NCBI GenBank assembly: GCA_910577685.1
Contig: CAJTOH010000001.1
Coordinates: 117,984-181,983, forward strand
Source: an uncultured Dorea sp.
Lineage (GTDB): Bacteria > Bacillota > Clostridia > Lachnospirales > Lachnospiraceae
DNA length: 64,000 bases
Direction of reading: 5' to 3'
A model generated the notes under the pieces. That model ran no database searches, was not told the origin of the DNA, and saw nothing but the letters and a program-made list of their open reading frames with translations. This document shows, piece after piece, positions 8,799 to 17,145 of this stretch. Position 1 is the stretch's first letter, and each line of letters starts with the position of its first letter. A program made the translations under genes and the position numbers.

Positions 8799-10109
8799 AT
8801 GTATGAAGAGATTGTATCCGGGCTGACTTCCTTTATCGGGAAGAGTCCGACGGCGTTCCACGCAGCCGCGAATTTAGGGGACATCCTCCGGAAGAACGGC
8901 TACCGGCGGCTCTATGAGGGTGAAAAGTGGGAGATTAGCCCGGGCGGGAAATATTTTGTGACCCGGAATGATTCCAGTATTATTGCGCTGAACGTAGGGA
9001 ACAAACTTGAGAATTATTATTTTAAGATTGCGGCGTCCCACAGCGATTCTCCAGCTTTTAAGATTAAGGAGAATGTTGAGATTCAGGTGAGAGAGAAGTA
9101 TATGAAGCTGAATACGGAAGGCTATGGAGGGATGCTGTGTTCTACGTGGTTCGACCGTCCCCTGTCTGTTGCCGGACGGGTTATAGTAAGGGATGGGGGA
9201 AGATACAAGGCGAGGCTTTTGAATATTGATAAAGACCTGCTGCTGATTCCGAGCGTGGCGATCCACATGAACCGCAAGGCGAACGAAGGCTATGCGTATA
9301 ATAAACAGGTGGATATGCTTCCGCTATTCGGAGGGAGCGAGTGTAAAAAGGGAGACTTTAAGAAGCTGATTGCAAGGGAGCTGGAGGTAGACGAGGAGAA
9401 CATTTTCGGGATGGACCTGTATCTCTATAATCGTATGAAGCCTTCTGTGTGGGGGGCGTCGGACGAATTTATTTCCTGTCCGCAGCTTGATGACCTTCAG
9501 TGCGCCTATACTTCGCTCGAAGGCTTTCTTAAAGGCAGGGATGATGAGGCGGTTAATGTGTTTGCCTGTTTTGATAATGAGGAAGTGGGATCGGGGACGA
9601 AACAGGGAGCGGCGTCTACGTTCCTGTACGATACGCTGTACCGAATGAATCTGTGTCTGGGGAAGGGAGAGGAAGAATTTTTTCAGGCGGCCTCTAAGGG
9701 CTTTATGCTGAGCTGTGATAATGCCCATGCGGTTCATCCGAACCATCCGGATAAGACGGATACGGGAAACTGCGTATATATGAACGAGGGGATTGTAGTC
9801 AAGTCCCATGCAGGGCAGAAGTATACGACGGACGCCGTCAGTCTTGCCGTATTCCGCGGGATTTGTCAGGAAGCGGGCGTACCGCTGCAGTTCTTCTCAA
9901 ATCGTTCGGATATGGAAGGCGGGAGTACCCTCGGCAATATCGCCATGTCTCAGGTGTCTATGAACAGTATTGATATCGGACTTGCGCAGCTTGCAATGCA
10001 TTCGGTTTATGAGACTGCCGGTATTAAGGATAGTTTTTATATGATACAGGCTGTCGGAAGATTTTTTAGCAGCCGGATTGAGACGCTGCCGATATGTTCG
10101 ATAATATAA
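8799..10109 (+). CDS. apeB: M18 family aminopeptidase
   Basis: A 436-residue zinc aminopeptidase that removes N-terminal (often acidic) residues from peptides in the cytoplasm. Metal and catalytic motifs are intact: AASHSDSPAFKIK near residue 85, FDNEEVGSGTKQG near 260, SCDNAHAVHPNHPDK near 305, and a C-terminal GGSTLGNIAMSQV with a metal-binding histidine in LAMHSVYE. Length is normal for M18. It is followed by a strong hairpin, so it is probably monocistronic. Confidence is high for the family and moderate for the symbol. Confidence 0.9.
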   Translation: MYEEIVSGLTSFIGKSPTAFHAAANLGDILRKNGYRRLYEGEKWEISPGGKYFVTRNDSSIIALNVGNKLENYYFKIAASHSDSPAFKIKENVEIQVREKYMKLNTEGYGGMLCSTWFDRPLSVAGRVIVRDGGRYKARLLNIDKDLLLIPSVAIHMNRKANEGYAYNKQVDMLPLFGGSECKKGDFKKLIARELEVDEENIFGMDLYLYNRMKPSVWGASDEFISCPQLDDLQCAYTSLEGFLKGRDDEAVNVFACFDNEEVGSGTKQGAASTFLYDTLYRMNLCLGKGEEEFFQAASKGFMLSCDNAHAVHPNHPDKTDTGNCVYMNEGIVVKSHAGQKYTTDAVSLAVFRGICQEAGVPLQFFSNRSDMEGGSTLGNIAMSQVSMNSIDIGLAQLAMHSVYETAGIKDSFYMIQAVGRFFSSRIETLPICSII

Positions 10110-10123
10110 ATCCTTTCAATCGA

Positions 10124-10166
10124 CGAAGGTATACCCCTGGTTTTCCACGCTGGGGGTATACCTTCG
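10124..10166 (+). terminator. Perfect 14-bp hairpin after the aminopeptidase gene
   Basis: Arms 10124-10137 (CGAAGGTATACCCC) and 10153-10166 are perfectly complementary with a 15-base loop. There is no long T tract after the stem, so it may be an imperfect intrinsic terminator or an mRNA-stabilising structure. It lies 15 bases past the stop codon. Confidence 0.6.
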
Positions 10167-10212
10167 CGTACGCGCTAAAATATGTGAATTCAGGAGGATA
10201 AAGGAGACGAAG

Positions 10213-11235
10213 ATGAAAAAAATACTAATGATAGGAACCGGAGGCACGATTGCCTCTACACAGACGGAGCACGGGCTGGCTCCGGGTCTTACGCCGTCGG
10301 ACATTCTTTCATATATTCCGGCGGTACGTCAGGTCTGCGAGGTAGATACCATACAGGTCTGCAATTTGGACAGTACGAACGTGACTCCCGAGCATTGGCG
10401 GCTGATGGCGGGGAGCGTTGAGGAGCATTATGATTCCTATGACGGTTTTGTGATCTGCCATGGGACGGATACGCTGGCGTACACGGCTGCGGCTCTGTCA
10501 TATATGATACAAAATTCTGGGAAACCGATTGTAATTACCGGCGCTCAGAAGCCGATACAGATGGATGTGACCGACGCCAGAACGAATCTTCTTGACAGCT
10601 TTATCTATGCCTCGGATGATGAATCCCAGAACGTCAACATTGTGTTTGACGGCAAGGTGATTGCCGGTACGCGGGCGAAGAAGGAACGGGCGAAGAGCTA
10701 TGATGCGTTTTCCAGCATTAATTTCCCATATCTGGCAGTGATTCAGGAAGGGATGATCGTCCGGTATATCAAGGAGCCGGTCTGTGAAGAACCGGTTAGT
10801 TTCAGCTATGATATGAGCGACAGCGTATATGTGTTAAAGCTGATTCCCGGGATGCATGCCAGCATTTTGCCGTATCTGTTTGAGCATTATGACTGTATCG
10901 TGATAGAGAGCTTCGGGGTCGGGGGAATTCCCAATACGCTGGTTTTGGAGTTCTACCGGGAGATGAAAAAATGGGAAGGCATGGGGAAATACGTTGTAAT
11001 GACTACCCAAGTGGCGAACGAGGGAAGCAATATGACGGTCTACGAGGTCGGAAAGCGTGTGAAACAGGACTTTAAGCTTTTAGAAGCATATGATATGACC
11101 CTTGAGGCCGTGATTACAAAGATGATGTGGATGATGGGAAGAGGAAAACCGGATTACGATAGGATGAAGAGAGAATTCTATACGGAGATCAACCATGACA
11201 TTTTATTTACAAAGAGATTGGAAAGAGAGGAATAG
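10213..11235 (+). CDS. ansA: L-asparaginase, type I (cytoplasmic)
   Basis: 340 residues. Converts asparagine to aspartate and ammonia. The nucleophile threonine lies in GTGGTIAS near the N-terminus; the second catalytic block CHGTDTLAYTAAALSYM is near residue 85-100, and ITGAQKPIQ follows. No signal peptide, so it is the cytoplasmic type. It leads a tight group with the glutaredoxin-like and YitT genes (2 and 12 base gaps), suggesting cotranscription. The start has an AGGAG site. Confidence 0.9.
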   Translation: MKKILMIGTGGTIASTQTEHGLAPGLTPSDILSYIPAVRQVCEVDTIQVCNLDSTNVTPEHWRLMAGSVEEHYDSYDGFVICHGTDTLAYTAAALSYMIQNSGKPIVITGAQKPIQMDVTDARTNLLDSFIYASDDESQNVNIVFDGKVIAGTRAKKERAKSYDAFSSINFPYLAVIQEGMIVRYIKEPVCEEPVSFSYDMSDSVYVLKLIPGMHASILPYLFEHYDCIVIESFGVGGIPNTLVLEFYREMKKWEGMGKYVVMTTQVANEGSNMTVYEVGKRVKQDFKLLEAYDMTLEAVITKMMWMMGRGKPDYDRMKREFYTEINHDILFTKRLEREE

Positions 11236-11237
11236 AT

Positions 11238-11507
11238 ATGGGACTTACGGTATATGGGATGAAGGCGTGCCCGGATTGCGTGGAGGCTGTCGAGGAGCTG
11301 GACGGAAAAGGGATTGGGTATGTGTACAAGGAGTTTTCCGAGGATACGGGGAATTTGAAGGAATTTCTGAAATATAGAGATTCCGGCGATATTTTTGACC
11401 GGATTAAGGAAGAGGGAAAGATCGGGATCCCATGTTTTGTGCTGCCTGACGGGACGCTGACGCTTTCGCTTGAGGATGTTTGTGTTTATTTTGAAAATGA
11501 AAAATAG
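11238..11507 (+). CDS. Glutaredoxin-related protein
   Basis: An 89-residue thioredoxin-fold protein with an N-terminal CPDC active site in the context VYGMKACPDCVEA and a cis-proline loop IGIPCFVLPDGT. The length is that of a stand-alone glutaredoxin. It probably reduces disulfides or mixed thiols in the cytoplasm; the electron donor is unknown. It starts 2 bases after asparaginase, so it is coupled to it. Confidence 0.8.
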   Translation: MGLTVYGMKACPDCVEAVEELDGKGIGYVYKEFSEDTGNLKEFLKYRDSGDIFDRIKEEGKIGIPCFVLPDGTLTLSLEDVCVYFENEK

Positions 11508-11519
11508 GGAGAGACTGCC

Positions 11520-12386
11520 GTGGAGGAGAGAAAGAGGTATATCGGTAAAGATTTTTTTAAGGAGTACGGACTTCTGACTTTAGGGACGATGGGTATTGTC
11601 GTTTCAGACTACTTTTTTAAGTTCCCCAATCATTTTAGTTTTGGGGGTGTGACGGGTATTGCGGTACTTTTGAGCGGCGTTCTGGGCGGGACGGCAAGCA
11701 CGTATTCATTTATCATGAATATTGCGCTGCTGGTTATAGGATTTTTCGTGCTGGGAAAGAGCTTTGGGATTAAATCGGTCTATGTGACGCTTCTGTTCAG
11801 CGTGGGGCTTGAAGTGATTCAGTACGTGATACCGTTTAAAGGGACGCTGACGGACCAGCCTGTGCTGGAGCTGATTTTTTCCTTTATTCTTATGACGGTT
11901 TGTTCGGCGTTGTTTTTTAATCTGAATGCGTCCAGCGGCGGGACGGATATAATTGCGCTGCTCCTGAAAAAATATACGAATGTTTCCATTGGGCGCGCGC
12001 TTATGATTACGGATTGTATAGTCGTGATCGGTTCGTTTTTTATCTACGGCGCGACGATTGGATTGTTTTCGCTGGCAGGTTTTCTGGCGAAATCCTGTTT
12101 TATTGATACCGTAATCGAGAGTATGAATCTGTGTAAATATTTTACCATTGTATCGACGAATTCGCAGCCGATCTGCGATTTTATCCATAAGGAGCTGAAC
12201 CATAGCGCGACTGTGTATCATGCGGAGGGATCTTATACCCATAAGGATAAGACGGTGCTTCTGACGGTGGTGAACCGGAATCAGGCGATTAAGCTGCGCG
12301 ATTTTGTGAGGGCCGTGGATCCGGAGTCGTTTATGATGATTACCAACAGCAGTGAGATTATCGGAAGGGGATTCCGGGTAAATTAA
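11520..12386 (+). CDS. YitT family membrane protein
   Basis: 288 residues with about five or six membrane segments in the first 200 residues (for example GIVVSDYFFKFPNHFSFGG, then ASTYSFIMNIALLVIGFFVLG), including the conserved NASSGGTDIIALLLKKY. A C-terminal DUF2179 soluble domain (about 205-285) ends in SSEIIGRGF, the conserved tail. The molecular function of YitT proteins is not known; transport is suspected. It starts with GTG at 11520 behind a GGGAGAG site. It is the last gene of the asparaginase group, or continues into the mutase gene 24 bases later. Confidence 0.85.
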   Translation: MEERKRYIGKDFFKEYGLLTLGTMGIVVSDYFFKFPNHFSFGGVTGIAVLLSGVLGGTASTYSFIMNIALLVIGFFVLGKSFGIKSVYVTLLFSVGLEVIQYVIPFKGTLTDQPVLELIFSFILMTVCSALFFNLNASSGGTDIIALLLKKYTNVSIGRALMITDCIVVIGSFFIYGATIGLFSLAGFLAKSCFIDTVIESMNLCKYFTIVSTNSQPICDFIHKELNHSATVYHAEGSYTHKDKTVLLTVVNRNQAIKLRDFVRAVDPESFMMITNSSEIIGRGFRVN

Positions 12387-12410
12387 GCAGGGAAAGTTGA
12401 GGAAAAGAGG

Positions 12411-14135
12411 ATGGATGCAGGAAAGACTTATCGGTTCTGGCTGGAGGATCCTTATTTTGACGGGGAGACGAAGGAAGAGCTGCGCCGGATTGCCGGGGAT
12501 GAAAAGGAGATTGAAGAGAGATTTTACCGTGATCTGGAATTTGGAACAGGGGGCCTGCGGGGGATTATCGGGGCGGGTACGAACCGCATGAACATCTATA
12601 CCGTGCGCAGGGCGACTCAGGGGCTTGCGAATTATATAATCAGGGAACGGGCGCAGTCTAAAGGGGTGGCGATTGCTTACGATTCCCGGAATATGTCCGG
12701 GGAGTTTGCGGATGAGGCGGCGTTGTGCCTTGCGGCAAACGGAATTAAGGTTTATATCTTTCCGTCTTTGCGTCCCACCCCGATGCTCTCGTATGCCGTG
12801 CGCAAGCTTGGATGTACCGCCGGCATTGTAGTGACGGCAAGCCATAATCCGCCGGAGTACAACGGTTATAAGGTGTACTGGGAGGACGGCGGGCAGATTA
12901 CCGCGCCGAAGGATCGAGAGATTATCGGAGAGGTCGGCAGGATAACCGATTATTCGGCGGTGAAGACCATGGATAAGGAGGAAGCCGCGGCGTGTGGGTT
13001 TTACCGGATAATTGACGGGGAGATCGACGGCGGGTATATGGACGAGCTTAAGTCTCTGGTTCTAAATCCTGACGTTATCCGAAAAGAAGCGAAGGATTTG
13101 AAGATTGTTTATACGCCTCTCCATGGCACGGGAAATCTTCCGGTAAGGAGAGTGTTAAAAGAACTTGGATTTGAAAAGGTTTATGTGGTGAAGGAGCAGG
13201 AGCTTCCGGACGGCGGCTTTCCGACCGTGTCCTATCCGAACCCGGAGGATCAGGATTCCTTTGTCCTGGCGCTGCGGCTTGCCGAAGAGGTAGATGCGGA
13301 TATTGTGCTGGCGACGGATCCGGATGCGGATCGTCTGGGCGTGTATGCAAAAGATGTAAGGACAGGGAAATACGAGGGTTTTACGGGAAACATGTCCGGC
13401 ATGCTGATCCTTGAGTATCAGTTGGAGCAGAGGAAGGCGGCGGGAACCCTTCCGAAGAACGGGGCGGTAGTCACAACCATAGTGTCCGGGAAGATGGCGC
13501 GCAAGATCACGGAGGCGTATCAGGTGGAGCTGATCGAGACGCTGACGGGATTCAAATATATCGGGGAACAGATTAAGCTGTTCGAAGAGAACGGAAGCCA
13601 TGAGTATGTATTTGGGTATGAGGAGAGTTACGGATGCCTTGTAGGTACCCATGCCCGCGACAAGGATGCGGTGGCGGCCGTAATGGCGCTCTGCGAGACG
13701 GCGGCGTTCTGTAAGAGCCGGGGAATGACCCTGTGCGACAAGATGCGCGAGTTGTTCGAGACTTACGGGTATTTTAAAGAGGCGCTGTGTACCGTGACCC
13801 TTAAGGGGCAGGAGGGAGCGAAACGGATTGAGGAGATCATGGAAGGGATCCGCTTAAAGGTACCGGAGGAAATCGGCGGACTGACAGTGACGCAGTATCG
13901 GGATTACAGGGAAGATTTGAAAATAGATATGGCCGACGGTAAAGAGAGCCACACCGGCCTTCCGAAGTCCAACGTGCTGTATTTTGAGTTGGAAGATGAC
14001 GCTTGGTGCTGTATCCGTCCGTCGGGGACGGAACCCAAGATCAAGTTTTATATCGGCGTCAGAGGTAGGGATGAGGAAGAGGCCGTAACGAGGCTTCGGT
14101 CGCTTACAAAGGCCGTTGAGGAGCTGGCGGATTAA
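12411..14135 (+). CDS. pgcA: Phospho-sugar mutase (alpha-phosphoglucomutase type)
   Basis: 574 residues, the normal length of Firmicutes phosphoglucomutases, which interconvert glucose 1- and 6-phosphate for glycogen and cell-wall precursor synthesis. All four active-site blocks are present: phosphoserine loop TASHNPPEYNGYKVYW, metal loop TDPDADRLG, sugar-binding GYEESYG and phosphate-binding RPSGTEPKIKFY. The start follows AAAGAGG. Substrate range (glucose versus mannose) cannot be read from the sequence. Confidence 0.9.
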   Translation: MDAGKTYRFWLEDPYFDGETKEELRRIAGDEKEIEERFYRDLEFGTGGLRGIIGAGTNRMNIYTVRRATQGLANYIIRERAQSKGVAIAYDSRNMSGEFADEAALCLAANGIKVYIFPSLRPTPMLSYAVRKLGCTAGIVVTASHNPPEYNGYKVYWEDGGQITAPKDREIIGEVGRITDYSAVKTMDKEEAAACGFYRIIDGEIDGGYMDELKSLVLNPDVIRKEAKDLKIVYTPLHGTGNLPVRRVLKELGFEKVYVVKEQELPDGGFPTVSYPNPEDQDSFVLALRLAEEVDADIVLATDPDADRLGVYAKDVRTGKYEGFTGNMSGMLILEYQLEQRKAAGTLPKNGAVVTTIVSGKMARKITEAYQVELIETLTGFKYIGEQIKLFEENGSHEYVFGYEESYGCLVGTHARDKDAVAAVMALCETAAFCKSRGMTLCDKMRELFETYGYFKEALCTVTLKGQEGAKRIEEIMEGIRLKVPEEIGGLTVTQYRDYREDLKIDMADGKESHTGLPKSNVLYFELEDDAWCCIRPSGTEPKIKFYIGVRGRDEEEAVTRLRSLTKAVEELAD

Positions 14136-14192
14136 TGTGCCCCGGAAAAGGCTTTCCCCCTTTTGGAATATTTTGGAAACCGCAACTTTTTG

Positions 14193-14221
14193 TTGATTTT
14201 CCTGCCGAGAACATATAGAAT
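14193..14221 (+). promoter_or_regulatory. Promoter before the small acidic protein gene
   Basis: TTGATT (14193-14198) and TAGAAT (14216-14221) are 17 bases apart, upstream of the ATG at 14270. Confidence 0.5.
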
Positions 14222-14269
14222 TGGTTGTAAAAGTGATACGCAGGGGTATCAGGCAAGGAAGGGAAAAAT

Positions 14270-14665
14270 ATGCGTCAGGAAGATATGGAGTGGTTTTCAT
14301 TCCTTTTTCTATGCGGTGATCGGGACAGAGCTTTAATTACCGGTAAGGAAGAGATGAAGTTTTCGGATTTTGACAGATTATCATATATAACAGAGTTTTT
14401 AGGGTTGACTGGTCTTAACATGGAGATTTGGAAGCGATTTTCTCCGCAGTTTCAGGAACGGTTGGGAGACTTTGCACAGTTGATAGAGCAGGAAGAAGAT
14501 GATTATGAATTGCAGGAATACGACGATGCCCGGATTTATGAAGAATGGCTCGCCGGATTTTGTGCGGATGCGCCGGAGGGGGAAGCAAAGAGGTACTTGA
14601 GAAGAGTAACGGGAATTGAGACAGAAGAAGAGAGAAAGATAACAGAACAGGCAGAGGAGCTTTAG
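14270..14665 (+). CDS. Small acidic protein of unknown function
   Basis: A 131-residue, strongly acidic soluble protein (Glu/Asp-rich C-terminal half around IEQEEDDYELQEYDD and TEEERKITEQAEEL). No signal peptide, membrane segment, cysteine motif or recognisable domain. It has its own promoter and a GGGAA-type ribosome site. I do not recognise the family. It lies upstream of larC in the same direction, but larC has its own promoter. Confidence 0.55.
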   Translation: MRQEDMEWFSFLFLCGDRDRALITGKEEMKFSDFDRLSYITEFLGLTGLNMEIWKRFSPQFQERLGDFAQLIEQEEDDYELQEYDDARIYEEWLAGFCADAPEGEAKRYLRRVTGIETEEERKITEQAEEL

Positions 14666-14737
14666 AAGTGTACTGTCTGTTTTTTATTTTACAGGCGGGC
14701 GAGGGGGGGGGGCTTTGGACGGACAGGAAACTAATAT

Positions 14738-14767
14738 TAGACATAGGATAGGGATATGTCGTATAAT
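14738..14767 (+). promoter_or_regulatory. Promoter of larC-larE
   Basis: TAGACA (14738-14743, one mismatch to the -35 consensus) and a perfect TATAAT (14762-14767) with an 18-base spacer. It lies 47 bases before the larC ATG, which has an AGGAGGAAG ribosome site. A run of ten G (14703-14712) lies just upstream. Confidence 0.65.
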
Positions 14768-14813
14768 GGGGACGGATTAATCACAAAATCGGTGATTTCA
14801 GGAGGAAGAGAAT

Positions 14814-16337
14814 ATGTTATACGAAAGATCAGGAAATACATTGTATCTGGAATGTTACAGCGGGATTAGCGGCGATATGACGGTAGGCGCGCTGCTTGAT
14901 TTGGGAGCAGACCGGAAGCTGTTGGAGGAACAGCTTAGGAGCCTTCCGGTTGGGGGATTTGAGATAGAAATAAGCAGGGTGAAGAAATCGGGGCTTGACG
15001 CGTGTGACTTCCGAGTGATACTGGACAAAGAGCATGAAAACCATGACCACGATAATGCATATTTGTATGGGCATAGGCATGCGCATGGGGAAGAGGAGAT
15101 ACACGTACACGAAGGACATGTTCATGGACGTGGGGAAGAGGCGTTACAGGTACATGAAGGTCATGTGCATGAATATACGCATGGAGAAGGGGAGTTACAC
15201 GTGCATGAAGGTCATGTGCATAGACATGCGCATGGGGAAGAGGAGTTACACGTGCACGAAGGACATGTTCACGGACGTGGGGAAGAGGCGTTACAAATGC
15301 ATGAGAGGCATATGCACGTGCATGCACATGGAGAAGGCGTCCACGCCCATGAGCACCGCGGCCTGCCGGAGATAAAAGCCATAATCCATAATTCCCGGAT
15401 TACGCCGAGGGCCAAGGCGATTGCAGACAAGATATTCACCGTATTGGCAGAAGCTGAGGCCAAGGCTCATGGGACGGCCATAGAAGAAGTACATTTTCAT
15501 GAAGTTGGAGCGGTAGATTCCATTGTGGATGTCATTGCGGCGGCGATTTGTCTGGATAATTTAAATATTACGGAAGTGATAGTTCCCGAATTATATGAGG
15601 GGAGGGGAACAGTCAGATGTCAGCATGGGATCATTCCGATTCCGGTTCCGGCGGTGGTCAACATTGTGGAACAATATGGGATTTCTATGCATATGACGGA
15701 GACAAAAGCAGAGCTTGTGACGCCTACCGGGGCGGCGATCGTGGCGGCAGTAAGAACCTCGTCCGGCCTACCGGAAAGATACAAGATCGGCCGGATCGGC
15801 ATGGGCGCAGGAAAGAGGGATTACGGAAGAGCCAGCGTTCTGCGGGGGATGTTGATAGAGCCGGAGGCGCAGGAGAGCGATTATATCTACAAATTAGAGA
15901 GTAATATTGACGACTGCACAGGGGAAGCCCTCGGATACGTGCTGGAACGGCTGCTGGAAGCGGGGGCGCGGGATGTGCATTATACGCCGGTATATATGAA
16001 GAAGAACCGTCCGGCATATCAACTGAACGTAATTTGCAGCGAAGAAAAAGTTTCGGAAATGGAGGAAATTATTTTCCGCGAGACGACTACCATAGGGATC
16101 CGTAAAATGAAGATGGAACGGAGTATCTTGAAGCGTGAAATCCGCAAAATTACCACTTCCCTTGGGGAGGCGGAGGTTAAGATATGCGAAACAGACGGAA
16201 ATACCAGAGTGTATCCGGAATATGAAAGTGCGGCGGCGATCAGCCGGGAAGCCGGCCTGCCATATCGGGAGGTTTGGGATCGGATCAGCCGGGAAGCCGG
16301 CGGCCTTATCGGGAATGAAGGTACGATACATGAATAG
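14814..16337 (+). CDS. larC: LarC, nickel-pincer cofactor biosynthesis protein with expanded His-rich insert
   Basis: 507 residues. LarC inserts nickel into the pyridinium-dithio nucleotide made by LarB and LarE, giving the cofactor of lactate racemase-type enzymes. The N-terminal domain (YLECYSGISGDMTVGALLDLG) and C-terminal domain (LESNIDDCTGEALGYVLERL, with RETTTIGIRKM) are both present in one uninterrupted frame, so no programmed frameshift is needed as in lactobacilli. Residues 74-181 form a His-rich insert with 32 histidines (separate entry), much longer than the short His tract usual in LarC. It overlaps larE by 8 bases. No larB or larA is visible in this window. Confidence 0.9.
   Translation: MLYERSGNTLYLECYSGISGDMTVGALLDLGADRKLLEEQLRSLPVGGFEIEISRVKKSGLDACDFRVILDKEHENHDHDNAYLYGHRHAHGEEEIHVHEGHVHGRGEEALQVHEGHVHEYTHGEGELHVHEGHVHRHAHGEEELHVHEGHVHGRGEEALQMHERHMHVHAHGEGVHAHEHRGLPEIKAIIHNSRITPRAKAIADKIFTVLAEAEAKAHGTAIEEVHFHEVGAVDSIVDVIAAAICLDNLNITEVIVPELYEGRGTVRCQHGIIPIPVPAVVNIVEQYGISMHMTETKAELVTPTGAAIVAAVRTSSGLPERYKIGRIGMGAGKRDYGRASVLRGMLIEPEAQESDYIYKLESNIDDCTGEALGYVLERLLEAGARDVHYTPVYMKKNRPAYQLNVICSEEKVSEMEEIIFRETTTIGIRKMKMERSILKREIRKITTSLGEAEVKICETDGNTRVYPEYESAAAISREAGLPYREVWDRISREAGGLIGNEGTIHE
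15033..15359 (+). repeat. Tandem His-rich coding repeat in larC
   Basis: Residues 74-181 of LarC hold 32 histidines, with four copies of HEGHVH. A larger unit is also duplicated: residues 91-112 recur almost unchanged at 140-161 (one Ile/Leu change), a 49-codon (147-bp) period, with intermediate degenerate units in between. The DNA is correspondingly repetitive, so copy number may vary by slippage or recombination. The likely function is nickel binding. Confidence 0.85.
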
Positions 16338-17145
16338 TTATCAGCAGAAAAAAGATATAATACGAAGGAACATGCTCCAATACGGGGACGAGGATCTGGT
16401 CGTAGCTTTTTCCGGCGGCGTGGACAGCAGCCTTCTGTTAAAGCTGGCATGCGCCGCCGCACAGGAAACCGGAAAAAAGGTTTATGGATTTTTCCTTAGT
16501 ACAATGCTGCATCCCGCGAAGGAAGCAGAGGAGGCGCGGGAAACAGCTCGGGACATGGGAGCAGATTTTCGGATTCTCAAGATTGACGAGCTGGAAGGGG
16601 CGGAGATAGAAGACAATCCTCTGGATCGCTGTTATCGATGTAAACGGCATCTTTTCCGCGAGATACAAAAAGAAGCCAAAGAGATGGGAATTACCAGAAT
16701 ACTGGAAGGGACGAACGAAGATGATCTCCATGTATACCGCCCGGGAATCCGGGCGGTTCGTGAACTGGGAATCATTAGTCCTTTGGCCGACGCAGGCTTT
16801 ACCAAGGAAGAGGTCAGGAGGTTTGCGAAGGAATGTGGGATATCCGTGTCAGACAAACCTTCTTCGCCCTGCCTCGCAACCCGTTTCCCTTATGGTACGC
16901 GCCTTTCTTATGAGGAAATGCGGAAAGTAGAGGCGGGAGAAGCTTTTTTGAAAAATCTGGGATTTTACAATGTCCGTCTGAGAGTTCATGGAGAACTTGC
17001 CAGAATAGAGGTAGATCAAAGGGATCTGCATCTGCTTTTGGATCAGAGGGAAGCGGTTTTGAAGTATCTGAAAGGGCTGGGATATACTTATCTTACTTTG
17101 GATCTGGAGGGATTCCGGTCCGGAAGCATGGACACCCATCCCTAA
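16330..17145 (+). CDS. larE: LarE, ATP-dependent sulfur transferase for the nickel-pincer cofactor
   Basis: 271 residues. LarE adenylates the pyridinium bis-carboxylate nucleotide and inserts sulfur. The PP-loop is SGGVDSSLLLKLA; DRCYRCKR and SSPCLATRFPYG (Cys about 181) give three cysteines, the pattern associated with the iron-sulfur form of LarE rather than the single-cysteine sacrificial form (inference from known family variants). The start is ATG 16330, which overlaps the larC stop and gives the normal length. It ends 4 bases into the oppositely oriented kinase gene. Confidence 0.9.
   Translation: MNSYQQKKDIIRRNMLQYGDEDLVVAFSGGVDSSLLLKLACAAAQETGKKVYGFFLSTMLHPAKEAEEARETARDMGADFRILKIDELEGAEIEDNPLDRCYRCKRHLFREIQKEAKEMGITRILEGTNEDDLHVYRPGIRAVRELGIISPLADAGFTKEEVRRFAKECGISVSDKPSSPCLATRFPYGTRLSYEEMRKVEAGEAFLKNLGFYNVRLRVHGELARIEVDQRDLHLLLDQREAVLKYLKGLGYTYLTLDLEGFRSGSMDTHP

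Noticed and set aside
10124..10166. The perfect 14-bp palindrome as an insertion-sequence end or operator
   Set aside because: Its position just after a stop codon and the hairpin geometry fit a terminator or 3' mRNA structure better.
11706..12845. A 379-codon open frame on the minus strand opposite YitT and the sugar mutase
   Set aside because: It runs antisense to two well-conserved genes, is full of Arg/His/Gln as expected for reverse reading of GC-rich codons, and has no ribosome site or family motif.
14703..14712. Run of ten G as a phase-variable switch
   Set aside because: It lies between genes, upstream of the larC promoter -35 (14738), and does not interrupt a frame; an effect on the promoter is possible but nothing supports it.
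15033..15359. Possible CRISPR array because of regular repeats
   Set aside because: The units are coding, degenerate and have no unique spacers of constant length. No CRISPR array or cas gene is visible anywhere in the window.
15034..15375. Repetitive plus- and minus-strand frames over the larC His-repeat, looking like repeat proteins
   Set aside because: They are alternate readings of the repeated larC DNA; only the larC frame continues into conserved domains on both sides.
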